A DNA stretch of 64,000 bases from Parasphingorhabdus cellanae (GCF_017498565.1 NZ_CP071794.1:558001-622000); one strand, 5' to 3'; positions 34,621 to 43,956 are shown, counted from the stretch's first letter. Notes: generated by a model not told the origin, from the letters alone. Translations and numbers: made by a program.

Positions 34621-34658
34621 AAAAAAGCCCCACCAGTTTCCTGGCAGGGCTCTTTTTC
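34621..34658 (-). terminator. Terminator of the first TonB-dependent receptor gene
   Basis: Read on the minus strand, the GAGCCCTGCCAG...CTGGTGGGGCT stem has a GAAA loop and is followed by TTTTTT. It lies 15 bases beyond the receptor stop codon and closely resembles the hairpin at 37781-37820. Confidence 0.85.
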
Positions 34659-34672
34659 ACGCGACGATCTCT

Positions 34673-37609
34673 TTAAAATTTAATGCCAGCCCCGATGCCG
34701 TAACGGCGTGGGTCCAATGTAAAGATATTCGTGAACAGACCGGAAGACGCATCAGTTAGATAAAGGCCGGTCGTGGAGTTGCTATCGAAGATATTTTGAA
34801 CGAAGGCCTTAACAAACCATCGATCATCACCGCCATTCAGCTGAATTTGGGCGTTTGCTTGAGTAAAGCCTTCGATCTTGTTGACGTTACCGTTAAAAAC
34901 GCTGCCGAATTGGTCCCCGGTATAAGCGATGTCGACCCGCGGTACGAGAGTCCATCCGCTGTCGAAATTGTGGGTATATTGGACACCGGCAGAGACCTTA
35001 ACGTTCGGTGCCTGTGGCAAGTCATTGCCTTTCAAATTGACCTGAACACCGGGGCTGAGAACTTCAATACCGCCAAATCCCGCACCAATGGCCGCGGCCT
35101 GAGCAGTCAGCGCCGAACAGATGCTGAAGGCACCGGTCGATGCGATACCCCCATCAGCAGGAAAAGCTTCTGGTGCTCGCAAACCTAGGCCACCATTAAT
35201 AGCGGCTACAAAAGCATTTGCACCGGCTGCATTGCCAGCGGTCGTAGGAACCACCGCACAGTTCGCACCGTTGGTAATATCTTTGACAATCACTGCATCT
35301 GACCGTCCACCGCCTGGATCACGTGGGTTGCTGAAGAGCTGGTCACCGACCACCTTGGTTTTTAGATAACTGAAACCAAGATTGATTAACCAGTCTGGAT
35401 CAGGGCGCAGAACCGCTTCAATTTCAGCACCATAAATATCGGCATCTATCGTATCGTTAACCGATGTCCGTGCGATAATCCGACTGAGCTGCAAGCCCTT
35501 ATATTTATAGTAAAACGCCGTTGCATTCAGCTGAAACGTGCCACCAGCAAAGGTATTCTTTGAACCGATTTCGAAGGAATCGATCTGCTCTGGACCAAAT
35601 GATTCAGAAACATCAAAAATGGGCTGCAATGGAGGATTGATACCGCCCGATTTATAGCCACGGGCATAAGAGACATAAAGCAAATGGTCATCGCTGATCT
35701 TCCAGTCGATTACCGCACGACCGGTAATCTCATCAAAGGCGACACTGCGGGTTTGAACCGCTTCACATCCCTCAGCAGAACCAATTGCTCCTGGAGCGCT
35801 GGTATTTGACGAACCGTCCGGGTTGTCATTTACGCAAAGGGTTGCAGGATCAGCATTAAAACCAGCTCCAAATGGTGTGTCAAACGCGTTGCCGGTCTGA
35901 TCGAACGGAACCAGGAAACTAGCTAAAGTCGAGCGCGCTGTTATCGATTTTTTGTCATTGTTATAGCGCAAGCCAACCGTAAACTTCACGTCATCACTAA
36001 CATCAAGATAACCTTCGCCAAATATCCCATAGGATTTCAGCCTGAAATCCTGGGTATTATTTCGGAAATAAGGTGTACCCAGATATCCAGCACCGCCCCC
36101 TAATATACCGACAATATAATCAATCGCGAATGCGTTCACGTAATAACTGTTTTGGCCCAGATCGTCCTCAGCATAGATGCCGCCCAACAGGAAATTAAAT
36201 GGGCCATCGAGATCACTGGAAACGATGCCTTCTATGGACCAGCTGGTATTATCTTGGTTGGAACGATCGAAGGAAAGCGGCGAATCTGCGCAAATCCTGT
36301 TACCGCCATAGGCCCCAAGGCCACTGGTATCTGTATCAGATGTACAGAGTTGACTGCCATTTGTTACAGCAGCAAGCACTGGCGCAAAAGGGCCAGCAAA
36401 TAGTGGTGCATTTGCTGGATTGTTTAAAGTAGCATCATAGCCCGACCGGTCTACAACCGACAGGTTATAATCTTGGCGGGAATCGACTGCTGTTTCTTGA
36501 TACATGCCGGTAACAGCGACATTAATTGGTCCAAAGTTATGCTCTATATGCGCTTGCAGCTGCAGCTCATCGGTGAAATATTCTGGTGTAAAATCAGTGT
36601 TCACTGTTCGTACATCATCGGGTTCATCAAAATTGGCATGCCCATCAGGACCATAGAGGCTGTTCAATCCCAGTCCTGCTGCGGCGGCAGCAAGCGGAGA
36701 GCCAGCGAATGCGATGCTCAAGAACTCTGAAGAGCCCAGAACGCCAGTGAAGTTGGCATTCAGATTATTCTTGTCGAAATCGCGGCGATTGTTCAGGCAA
36801 CCCAGAACACCAGTCGGATCCCGTTGACAGACCTGCTTCTGGATACGCAACCGGTCATCATCCTCGCGGAAATAATAGGCCATCAGGTTGACGGTGGTAT
36901 CCGGTGTCGGTTCCCATTTAATCGAACCGCGCACTGCAAACATGTCACGGCCGTCGATCCGCGATCCATCGAACAGGTTTTTCGTATAACCGTCGCGGTT
37001 TAGGTAAAAACCGGCAGCACGAACGGCTAACGTCTCACCCAGTGGCACATTGATCATGCCCTTAAGTTTAACCGACTGGAAATTACCATATTCGCCTTCA
37101 ATGGAAGCACCCAATTCACCAAGCTCCGGCTTAGCGGTCACCACATTGACCACGCCGGATGTTGCGTTGCGGCCAAATAAGGTACCCTGTGGGCCACGCA
37201 GCACCTCGACCCGTTCCAAATCAAAATATTCTGTTTCAAACAGGCGAGTGGTAAATAGTGGTGAATCGTTCAAATGAATGGCGGTCGCTGAGTCGCATGA
37301 CACACCCACACAAAGGTCACCAATCCCGCGGATTGTGAAACTTGACGCGGTAAAGTTGCTTTTTGTGAACGAGACATTGGGCAGAGTGAGTTGTAAATCC
37401 GACGCATTCTCGATCTGCTGTGCTTCGAGTGCTTGTGAATCAAAAGCGGAAACGGCGATAGGCACTTCTTGAAGGCTCTGTGCCTGGCGTTGTGCTGTTA
37501 CGATAATGACATTGTCATTAAAATCATCATCCGCCTGTTCAGCCTGTGCCCATGCGGGTGTTGCCGCTGCTGATATAGCTGTAGCGGCCAATAGTAACGA
37601 TTTACGCAT
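34673..37609 (-). CDS. TonB-dependent outer membrane receptor (large)
   Basis: This is a TonB-dependent transporter of about 978 aa. The signal peptide (MRKSLLLAATAISA...AWAQ) is followed by a TonB-box-like DNVIIVTAQR and a plug domain with NVSFTKSNFT, RGIGD and RVEVLRGPQGTLFGRNATSGVVNV. A 22-strand barrel ends ...YGIGAGIKF (terminal Phe). Unusually long cysteine-containing loops occur between strands. The frame opens at 37636, but ATG 37609 follows GGGAGAGAAAA and starts the signal peptide. No substrate genes are adjacent, so the ligand is unknown; sphingomonads use such receptors for many complex organics as well as iron chelates. Confidence 0.93.
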   Translation of the reverse strand: MRKSLLLAATAISAAATPAWAQAEQADDDFNDNVIIVTAQRQAQSLQEVPIAVSAFDSQALEAQQIENASDLQLTLPNVSFTKSNFTASSFTIRGIGDLCVGVSCDSATAIHLNDSPLFTTRLFETEYFDLERVEVLRGPQGTLFGRNATSGVVNVVTAKPELGELGASIEGEYGNFQSVKLKGMINVPLGETLAVRAAGFYLNRDGYTKNLFDGSRIDGRDMFAVRGSIKWEPTPDTTVNLMAYYFREDDDRLRIQKQVCQRDPTGVLGCLNNRRDFDKNNLNANFTGVLGSSEFLSIAFAGSPLAAAAAGLGLNSLYGPDGHANFDEPDDVRTVNTDFTPEYFTDELQLQAHIEHNFGPINVAVTGMYQETAVDSRQDYNLSVVDRSGYDATLNNPANAPLFAGPFAPVLAAVTNGSQLCTSDTDTSGLGAYGGNRICADSPLSFDRSNQDNTSWSIEGIVSSDLDGPFNFLLGGIYAEDDLGQNSYYVNAFAIDYIVGILGGGAGYLGTPYFRNNTQDFRLKSYGIFGEGYLDVSDDVKFTVGLRYNNDKKSITARSTLASFLVPFDQTGNAFDTPFGAGFNADPATLCVNDNPDGSSNTSAPGAIGSAEGCEAVQTRSVAFDEITGRAVIDWKISDDHLLYVSYARGYKSGGINPPLQPIFDVSESFGPEQIDSFEIGSKNTFAGGTFQLNATAFYYKYKGLQLSRIIARTSVNDTIDADIYGAEIEAVLRPDPDWLINLGFSYLKTKVVGDQLFSNPRDPGGGRSDAVIVKDITNGANCAVVPTTAGNAAGANAFVAAINGGLGLRAPEAFPADGGIASTGAFSICSALTAQAAAIGAGFGGIEVLSPGVQVNLKGNDLPQAPNVKVSAGVQYTHNFDSGWTLVPRVDIAYTGDQFGSVFNGNVNKIEGFTQANAQIQLNGGDDRWFVKAFVQNIFDSNSTTGLYLTDASSGLFTNIFTLDPRRYGIGAGIKF

Positions 37610-37685
37610 TTTTCTCTCCCAATCCCGAACCATCATCCTGGAGAGTGATGCTTTTGCTCATCCCCCAGATGACCTAATCTTCAAC

Positions 37686-37699
37686 TAATCGATCGATTA
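37686..37699. promoter_or_regulatory. 14-bp perfect palindrome upstream of the receptor gene
   Basis: TAATCGATCGATTA is self-complementary and lies about 77-90 bases upstream of the receptor ATG at 37609. Its size and symmetry fit an operator for a dimeric repressor, but no regulator gene is adjacent. Confidence 0.35.
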
Positions 37700-37780
37700 A
37701 GTCCAGACGGAAATGATAAAAATGCACCAGCGCATTACATTTTTGCACCTTTGTTGCTGAAATCAATGGCAAATGGGCAG

Positions 37781-37820
37781 AAAAAAAGCCCCGCCAGTTT
37801 CCTGGCGGAGCTCGTTTTTT
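37781..37820 (-). terminator. Terminator of the second TonB-dependent receptor gene
   Basis: On the minus strand the stem CCGCCAG/CTGGCGG plus flanking GC pairs has a GAAA loop and is followed by TTTTTTT. It lies 18 bases beyond the stop of the receptor gene at 37838. Confidence 0.85.
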
Positions 37821-37837
37821 ATCGAAATTGGCTGCGA

Positions 37838-40369
37838 TCAGAACTTGAAGCGTCCGGTGACACCGTAAGTACGTGGCTGGCTTGGGTAGCCGCTGATGCT
37901 GCCATTCTGTGCCACTGACGGGAAAATTGTCGTAAGATATTCGGCATTGGTCAAATTGCGGCCATAAACCGACAGCTCGAAACCGCTCGTATGCTGGAAT
38001 GTCAGCGAAGCGTTCAACTGATTGACTTCCCGCTGCAGGCTTTCAGCAAAACCATTGGGGAAACCTGCCAGGCCGTCTACAAGATTGACCGAGCTTTCAT
38101 ACAGATAGTCACCGCGTCCAATTAATTTTGATCCACTGTCAAATTCATGCGTATAGCTTGCACCCATGGAAGCAGAAATACCCGGGATTCCTGCTGGAGT
38201 TTCACCGGAAATATCGCCGAACGCCGAGTTGACAAACGAATCATATTCTGGATCCAGGAAAGTTACTGCCAGGAACAGTGTCAAAGGCTCTACAGGTGTT
38301 ACCGTACCATCAAATTCAATTCCGAAGGTAGACTGCTTACCGGCGTTTGCCAGAGCGAAGCCCGTTCCAGTAAACACATTGCTCTGGAAACCTTCGATGG
38401 ACTGCTTGAACGCCGCGATATTAACTGCAGCGTTATCAAACTGAGCTTTCAAGCCGATTTCATAAACCTCGGCATTTTCCGGTCCGGCAAAACGCGAACC
38501 TGACACCAGATTTGGGGTGGTCAAGCCCGCAGCCGCAATAGCCGGCAAATCGGCTGCCAATGGCCGACTGTCACGCGAGAGGTTAATCGAACTCGCTTTA
38601 AAGCCTGTTGCATAAGTTGCATAAACATTCAGGTTTGGAGCCAATTCCAGCGAACCACGGATCGACCAGGCCAGGTCGTCGTCATCTGTACGGCCATCCT
38701 CAACGGCATTCGGTACGTTCAGAAAAGGTGGCAGAAATTGAAAACCTTTTAGGCCGCTCAATGGATTGGCACTGGAACCATCTGGTAGAGTGACTGTAGG
38801 GTTGGCCGCTAGGAACGCCGCCGTTGCGGCATCGACACCTGCACCGAGCAGCAATTGCTCACGGAAAGGTGTATATTGCGGAGCGTCAAGGTCGATACTC
38901 GAGAAAACGTCAGAGCTGACGATATTTGTCGAAAACCGTTTTTTGTCATTGGTGTAATTGAACCCAGCTGTCAGAGTGAAAGAATCGGTAACCTCGAAAT
39001 CTAACGTACCAAAAATAGAGTAGGCTTCGTTGCTGAAATCAAAGGCTTCTATCAAACCGTCACCGGAACGGAAAAAAGCATCAGTATATTGTGTTGGATC
39101 ACCGTCCAGCGCACCCAAGGTGCCCTCCAGCAGGGCAACATTTAGACCGCCGCCAGATGCCGCCTGTACCAGCGCGTCACCATAGGCACGAAACTGGCTA
39201 CCAAAAAAGAATTCGTTGTTCTGGTCAATATTCTCATCGAAATAATAGCCGCCCAACAAGAAGTTCAGCGGACCGTCAAAGTCGGATGCAAGACGCAGTT
39301 CCTGTGTGAAGGTCTTGATCCCGACATCAGCAAAGTTCCGCCCAACAAGGTCGGCGCTGGTAAAGTCTGAATCCTGGTTGGTCTGAGAATCGACGCGGCG
39401 ATACGCGGTAATCGAGGTTAGACTCAGTGCACCAAAGCTATAGTCAATTTGACCGGAAACACCGTAGTTCTCGATTTCGTTGGACGATAGGAAGTTGTTG
39501 TAAACATCATAAGAAAACGGATTTTCCGCATCAATACCGACGCCGCCTGCTAGCGCATTTACGATAGCACCTGTGGGGCCATTGACGATATTTGCAGCGA
39601 TACAGCAATTCTCGTCAATGCGATCATAGTCGGCAATCAAACGAACCGAAAGGTCATTGGACGGTTCAAAGAACAATTGGCCACGTGCGCCCCAGCGATC
39701 ACGATCGTTCACGTCAGTGCCAAGCGCCAGATCCTGGGCATAACCATCACGGCGGTTATAGTTGCCGGCCAGACTGAAAGCGATTGTATCGGAAATCGGA
39801 CCAGTTACGTCAGCTTTGGCGACAATCGTATCAAAATTACCGTAGGTTAGCGACGCCGAGCCACCGAAAGTGAATTGTGGTTTCTGCGTAACGACACTGA
39901 TCACGCCAGCAGATGCGTTCTTGCCAAAAAGAGTAGATTGCGGACCGCGCAATACTTCGATCCGTTCAACATTTGGCAGATCACCAATTTGTGCAGCAGA
40001 GCGGGAGCGATATACGCCATCAATAAAAACACCAACAGAAGGCTCAATACCGGCATTGTTTGCACCATTACCGAAACCGCGGATAACAAAGTTTGTATTA
40101 GCTGAGCTTTGCAGCTGCGAAACGCGCAGCGAAGGAACAACTGACTGCAGGTCAAGCAAATCACGAATTTCAGCTTGCTCTATAGTTTCTGCACTGGTCA
40201 CCGAAACAGCAACAGGAATTTCTTGGAGCGTCTGCTCGCGCTTGGTCGCGGTCACGATGATGACATTATCATCAATTGCTTCGTCTTCCTGAACATCCTG
40301 CGCATAGGCAGGGACGGCAGAAATCAAGCCACCGACAGCGGTAGCAGTCAAAAATTTCGTAATTTTCAT
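37838..40369 (-). CDS. TonB-dependent outer membrane receptor
   Basis: This is a TonB-dependent transporter of 843 aa. The signal peptide (MKITKFLTATAVGG...AYAQ) is followed by the TonB-box-like DNVIIVTATKREQ and a plug with RGFGNGANNAGIEPSVGVFIDGVY and RIEVLRGPQSTLFGKNASAGVISV. A beta barrel ends in ...GVTGRFKF. The plug sequence is the type common in sphingomonad receptors for organic substrates. A strong ribosome binding site (AGGAGTGTAAT) precedes the ATG. It is separated from the first receptor by 228 bases with its own terminator, so the two are not one transcript. Ligand unknown. Confidence 0.93.
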   Translation of the reverse strand: MKITKFLTATAVGGLISAVPAYAQDVQEDEAIDDNVIIVTATKREQTLQEIPVAVSVTSAETIEQAEIRDLLDLQSVVPSLRVSQLQSSANTNFVIRGFGNGANNAGIEPSVGVFIDGVYRSRSAAQIGDLPNVERIEVLRGPQSTLFGKNASAGVISVVTQKPQFTFGGSASLTYGNFDTIVAKADVTGPISDTIAFSLAGNYNRRDGYAQDLALGTDVNDRDRWGARGQLFFEPSNDLSVRLIADYDRIDENCCIAANIVNGPTGAIVNALAGGVGIDAENPFSYDVYNNFLSSNEIENYGVSGQIDYSFGALSLTSITAYRRVDSQTNQDSDFTSADLVGRNFADVGIKTFTQELRLASDFDGPLNFLLGGYYFDENIDQNNEFFFGSQFRAYGDALVQAASGGGLNVALLEGTLGALDGDPTQYTDAFFRSGDGLIEAFDFSNEAYSIFGTLDFEVTDSFTLTAGFNYTNDKKRFSTNIVSSDVFSSIDLDAPQYTPFREQLLLGAGVDAATAAFLAANPTVTLPDGSSANPLSGLKGFQFLPPFLNVPNAVEDGRTDDDDLAWSIRGSLELAPNLNVYATYATGFKASSINLSRDSRPLAADLPAIAAAGLTTPNLVSGSRFAGPENAEVYEIGLKAQFDNAAVNIAAFKQSIEGFQSNVFTGTGFALANAGKQSTFGIEFDGTVTPVEPLTLFLAVTFLDPEYDSFVNSAFGDISGETPAGIPGISASMGASYTHEFDSGSKLIGRGDYLYESSVNLVDGLAGFPNGFAESLQREVNQLNASLTFQHTSGFELSVYGRNLTNAEYLTTIFPSVAQNGSISGYPSQPRTYGVTGRFKF

Positions 40370-40406
40370 ATTACACTCCTAAAAACCCATCTCGCGAGGC
40401 CCTATC

Positions 40407-40462
40407 AAACTAAATAGTCCCGCGCCCGTGGCACGCATTTATCGAAATAGATTAAATAGTCC
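40407..40462 (-). promoter_or_regulatory. Pair of direct repeats 42 bases apart upstream of the receptor gene
   Basis: Two 14-mers, AAACTAAATAGTCC (40407-40420) and AGATTAAATAGTCC (40449-40462), match at 12 of 14 positions with identical last ten bases. They start exactly 42 bases apart, four helical turns. They lie 38-93 bases upstream of the receptor ATG. Paired binding of a regulator on one DNA face is possible. Confidence 0.35.
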
Positions 40463-40561
40463 ACAGCTTCTCATAGTTTACGGCACTGTAACTATTATTA
40501 TTGCAGCGAAGTGGCTCGAAACGTTGCGCGGAAGCAACAGATGTGTCGAAAATGTCGTTTA

Positions 40562-40646
40562 TGGTGCCCCTGGCCCGACTCGAACGGGCACTCCTTGCGG
40601 AACTGCATTTTGAGTGCAGCGCGTCTACCAATTCCACCACAGGGGC
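40562..40646 (-). tRNA. tRNA-Leu (anticodon CAA)
   Basis: On the minus strand the acceptor GCCCCTG pairs with CAGGGGC, followed by A and encoded CCA. The anticodon stem CTGCA/TGCAG encloses CTCAAAA, giving anticodon CAA. A long variable arm is present, as expected for leucine tRNA, and the T-loop is GTTCGAGTC. Confidence 0.97.
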
Positions 40647-40740
40647 TAATATGCGTTGCCGTAGACAGGCATTTGCAAAATCGACGTCCTGTTAGCGGAG
40701 TGAATTTGTGCTGGCAACCATCTTTATGCAGGCTGCTGTC

Positions 40741-41502
40741 CTAAAGCAGATTAGTTTCGATCGTTACCTGTATGATCCACAGCGGAAAGGCCGAAACCGC
40801 CATAAAGCTGCCGAGCGGCAAGGCGCTTTCAACGGTGATCGCTTGCCCCCGCGCGCGCATCGACGCAATCGCCAGCAGTCCCACAAGCCCTGCGCCTAGC
40901 ATAACCAGCGGTAACGCTGACCAACCAAGCCAACACCCAATCGCGCCTAACAGTTTTGGATCACCGCCCCCCAGTCCCTCTCGCCCGCGTAACTGGAGGT
41001 AGGCCCATCCAATGACAAACAGCAAAGCAAAGCCGGCAAAGCCTCCGATCAACCGGCTTGGCAGATCAGGGCCATTGTCAACGAACGAGGCGACTAATCC
41101 GCTGATGGCCAATAAAAATGTCAGCCGGTCAGGCAGCCAATGATGCTGCGCATCCAGCGCAGCCAAAGTTAGCAAGAACCAACCGAATATCGCGCCGAGT
41201 ATTCCGCCTAGTCCTGGATCGGCGAACAATGCGAATCCTCCAATCAGTCCAGCACCCAACTCGATTACGAGATGATCCGCTTTGATCCTGGTGCCGCAAT
41301 GCGCGCATTTTCCGGCGCGCAAAACATAGCTAATAACAGGTATTAAATCGATGGCTCGCACGGTCCGCCCGCAATGATCACAGCGCGAACGCCCTTTCAT
41401 AGCCGAACGCCCTTGCGGCCAGCGAATGATGATCGTCGCCAGAAAACTGCCAATGATCAGTCCGATCAGGGCTCCTGCAATAGGAAAGGCAAAGATTGGC
41501 AC
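40741..41502 (-). CDS. Prepilin peptidase / N-methyltransferase (A24 family, PilD-like)
   Basis: This integral membrane aspartic peptidase cleaves type IV prepilin-like leaders and methylates the new N-terminus. The protein is about 253 aa. Two zinc-type cysteine pairs in the first cytoplasmic loop (C41DHC44 and C66AHC69) and the two catalytic aspartates D117 (AALDAQHHWLPD) and D181 (GGGDPKLLGAIG) are present. The frame extends to a TTG at 41559, but GTG at 41502 has GGAG six bases upstream and starts right before the first helix. No pilin or secretion genes are adjacent, so its targets lie elsewhere. Confidence 0.9.
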   Translation of the reverse strand: MPIFAFPIAGALIGLIIGSFLATIIIRWPQGRSAMKGRSRCDHCGRTVRAIDLIPVISYVLRAGKCAHCGTRIKADHLVIELGAGLIGGFALFADPGLGGILGAIFGWFLLTLAALDAQHHWLPDRLTFLLAISGLVASFVDNGPDLPSRLIGGFAGFALLFVIGWAYLQLRGREGLGGGDPKLLGAIGCWLGWSALPLVMLGAGLVGLLAIASMRARGQAITVESALPLGSFMAVSAFPLWIIQVTIETNLL

Positions 41503-41654
41503 TAGCGGCTCCGGTAAATCGCGAAACAACCGATTGGCATGACGAGGCCCGTTGTTCAATGCCGCGATTGAAAAAGCGAAATACCGCGCCTATGTGAGGA
41601 GCCAATGAAAGATGCTGCAAAAGCAGCAACGAAAAAGTTTGAAAGGTAGCCTGC

Positions 41655-42845
41655 ATGTCTCAATCCGATCCCGTCGTCATATTGTCCTACGCCCGTACAC
41701 CGATGGGCGGTATGCAGGGCGCTTTGGGCGATGTCAGCGCGCCCGATCTCGGCGCAGTCGCTGTTCGCTCTGCGGTAGAACGGGCTGGTATTGATGGCGC
41801 GGATGTAGAGCGCATTTACATGGGCAATGTTTTGTCCGCTGGACAGGGCCAAGCCCCTGCCCGTCAAGCCGCGATACTGGGCGGTCTGCCGGAATCGGTG
41901 GAAGCCACGACCGTCAACAAGATGTGCGGCTCTGGCATGCAGACGGCGATCATGGGCGCAGAAGCTTTGGCCGCCGGTTCGGTGGACCTGATCGTCACTG
42001 GCGGCATGGAGAGCATGACCAACGCGCCTTATCTACTGCCAAAGATGCGTGGTGGCGCGCGGCTAGGCCACGCGCAGGTTATCGATCATATGTTCCTTGA
42101 TGGACTGGAAGATGCCTATGATAAAGGCCGGGCAATGGGCAGCTTTGCCGAGGAAACCGCGGGTGAGTATCAACTCACCCGTGAAGCGCAGGATGAATAT
42201 GCGATTGAATCGCTCGCCCGCGCCAAAGCAGCCGTTGAGGGTGATGCATTCGATGACGAAGTCGTGGCCGTCGAAGTCAAGACCCGCAAAGGCAGCGTGA
42301 CTGTCGATAAGGACGAGCAACCGCTTAAAGGCAATCCTGACAAAATTCCGCAACTGCGTCCTGCATTCGCAAAAGACGGCACCATTACCGCCGCCAATGC
42401 ATCGTCTATCTCTGATGGTGCAGCCGCAATGGTCCTAACACGAGCCAGTGTTGCAGAGGCAAAGGGCTTGAAGCCGGTGGCGCATATCGTCGCCCATGCA
42501 GCTCACGCCCATGCCCCTGCCAAATTCACCACTGCTCCGGTTGCAGCCATCCAGAAGGTTCTGAAGAAAGCCGGATGGGATGTCGCTGATGTTGATCTAT
42601 GGGAAGTCAACGAAGCCTTTGCTTGCGTTGCGATGTTTGCGATGCAGGACATTGGCATCACGCGCGACAAGCTTAATGTCAACGGCGGCGCAACCGCTTT
42701 GGGCCATCCGATCGGCGCCAGTGGCGCACGGATCATGGTCACGCTGATCGCTGCGTTGAAAAAGCAAGGCCTGAAAAAAGGCGTTGCCGCTTTGTGCATT
42801 GGCGGCGGCGAGGCGACCGCCGTGGCTATCGAATTAGCCGACTAA
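41655..42845 (+). CDS. Acetyl-CoA C-acetyltransferase (thiolase)
   Basis: This thiolase condenses two acetyl-CoA to acetoacetyl-CoA or the reverse. It is 396 aa, the normal length. The nucleophile is C91 in NKMCGSGMQT. The His region is GGATALGHPIGASGARI (about 344-360) and the second cysteine is C381 in CIGGGEA. Both directions are possible: polyhydroxybutyrate or mevalonate-type synthesis, or degradation. No phaB or partner gene is adjacent. A long hairpin terminator follows. Confidence 0.93.
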   Translation: MSQSDPVVILSYARTPMGGMQGALGDVSAPDLGAVAVRSAVERAGIDGADVERIYMGNVLSAGQGQAPARQAAILGGLPESVEATTVNKMCGSGMQTAIMGAEALAAGSVDLIVTGGMESMTNAPYLLPKMRGGARLGHAQVIDHMFLDGLEDAYDKGRAMGSFAEETAGEYQLTREAQDEYAIESLARAKAAVEGDAFDDEVVAVEVKTRKGSVTVDKDEQPLKGNPDKIPQLRPAFAKDGTITAANASSISDGAAAMVLTRASVAEAKGLKPVAHIVAHAAHAHAPAKFTTAPVAAIQKVLKKAGWDVADVDLWEVNEAFACVAMFAMQDIGITRDKLNVNGGATALGHPIGASGARIMVTLIAALKKQGLKKGVAALCIGGGEATAVAIELAD

Positions 42846-42865
42846 TCCCTCTTCGAACACGATAT

Positions 42866-42904
42866 AGAAAGGGGCGGGAAAGCATTGCTTTCCCGCCCCT
42901 TTCT
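42866..42904. terminator. Bidirectional hairpin terminator between convergent genes
   Basis: An 18-bp perfect stem (42866-42883 with 42887-42904, core GGGGCGGGAAAGC) has a 3-base loop, and the stem ends are A- and T-rich. It lies between the thiolase and the PEPxxWA-CTERM gene and can stop both. Confidence 0.9.
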
Positions 42905-42921
42905 ACGTGACGAATTTCTGT

Positions 42922-43614
42922 TTAGGCGAAGCTGACCGTCTGACGGTTCTTCTTGCGGCGCAACGCACCGCCGACGGCGCCAAATCCGAAGATCATGAAC
43001 GCCCACGTAGCCGGTTCGGGTACAGCAGCCAGATTGAAGTTCACATCCCAATGCCGGGGTTGTTCGCCATTTGCGCCTTCAACAAGCAACCAGGACGAAC
43101 CGCCAAAAGCGCCATTTTTGGCATTGGCACCCTGACCATATTGAAACGCATGTCCGCCGGCGAAAGGGTTCGCGCGCAGCATGTAGGAATAACCGTCAAT
43201 CGCAATCGATCCGCTCGCAGAGGTAAAAAAATCAACGTCCTGCGTATCGGTCAACGGGTCATAGGCCAGCCCGTTTTCTTTTTTATAGGTAAAAGCTGAA
43301 CCCAGCGTGGTTTCGAGGAAACCGCCAAGCCGCAAGTTAATTTCGGCAACGTTGTTCGATCCGTTGATGGCTGTGCCGACGAGAGAGCCAGTCCCGGTAT
43401 CGGTATCGACGGTGAAGATCGTACCCGCTTGAAAAGAATAAAAGCGATCTGCGCCCTTATTCGTATTGTTGGTCCACAGACCGTGCGAGTTATTACCCAC
43501 CTTAAAATCGCTGGCGTTAAAAATGAGCACTTCCGCCGAGGCAGCCGTAGCCGACAATGTTGTTGCGGCGAGAGTCATAGCCGACGCCATCAAAATCTTT
43601 TTACTCTTGTTCAT
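42922..43614 (-). CDS. PEPxxWA-CTERM sorting domain protein
   Basis: This is an exported protein of about 230 aa. It has a signal peptide (MNKSKKILMASAMTLAA...ASA, to about 27), a beta-rich body without recognised domain (29-200), and a C-terminal sorting signal. The signal reads VPEPATWAFMIFGFGAVGG followed by RRKK, the PEPxxWA form recognised by exosortase-type enzymes. Such proteins usually end up in the extracellular matrix or on the surface. The frame extends to 43683, but ATG 43614 follows GGGGGTAAGT and begins the signal. No exosortase gene is in the window. Confidence 0.9.
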   Translation of the reverse strand: MNKSKKILMASAMTLAATTLSATAASAEVLIFNASDFKVGNNSHGLWTNNTNKGADRFYSFQAGTIFTVDTDTGTGSLVGTAINGSNNVAEINLRLGGFLETTLGSAFTYKKENGLAYDPLTDTQDVDFFTSASGSIAIDGYSYMLRANPFAGGHAFQYGQGANAKNGAFGGSSWLLVEGANGEQPRHWDVNFNLAAVPEPATWAFMIFGFGAVGGALRRKKNRQTVSFA

Positions 43615-43956
43615 ACTTACCCCCAAAAATTCATACGCAACCAGCCCTGAAACAGTAAAACTGTCACCATCACCAACATCCAAAGAATGTTAAAGATCGG
43701 ATCCGCACGATATTCGGCTTTCGCCCTACTCTTCGGCAAGAGTGATTCTTACCTTCGACCCGTGCATAATTTAAGACAAAATTAACCTGATAAGCAAATG
43801 CGTAGCGACCGAATTTATAAAAATTTACCAATATTGACACAGAGAGAGCCGCAAAAGGCCGGTTTACCGTGCGGTTACCTGATGAGATGCTCCATTTTGA
43901 GACAACTATTGTTAACTATCATGCCCCGCTCATTGCGGGACGAGTCCGACAATATG
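43615..43956. other. Intergenic region of 342 bases without a gene
   Basis: This AT-rich spacer lies between the PEPxxWA-CTERM gene start and the end of the SH3 gene. It should hold the minus-strand promoter of the former. A weak hairpin (CCCGC/GCGGG, 43925-43939) lies near the SH3 gene stop without a T tract. A short plus-strand frame starting at 43798 runs on into the SH3 gene antisense and looks non-coding. Confidence 0.6.

Noticed and set aside
34673..40369. The two TonB-dependent receptors as one operon or a recent duplication
   Set aside because: Each has its own ribosome binding site, upstream region and terminator, and their plug and barrel sequences differ widely.
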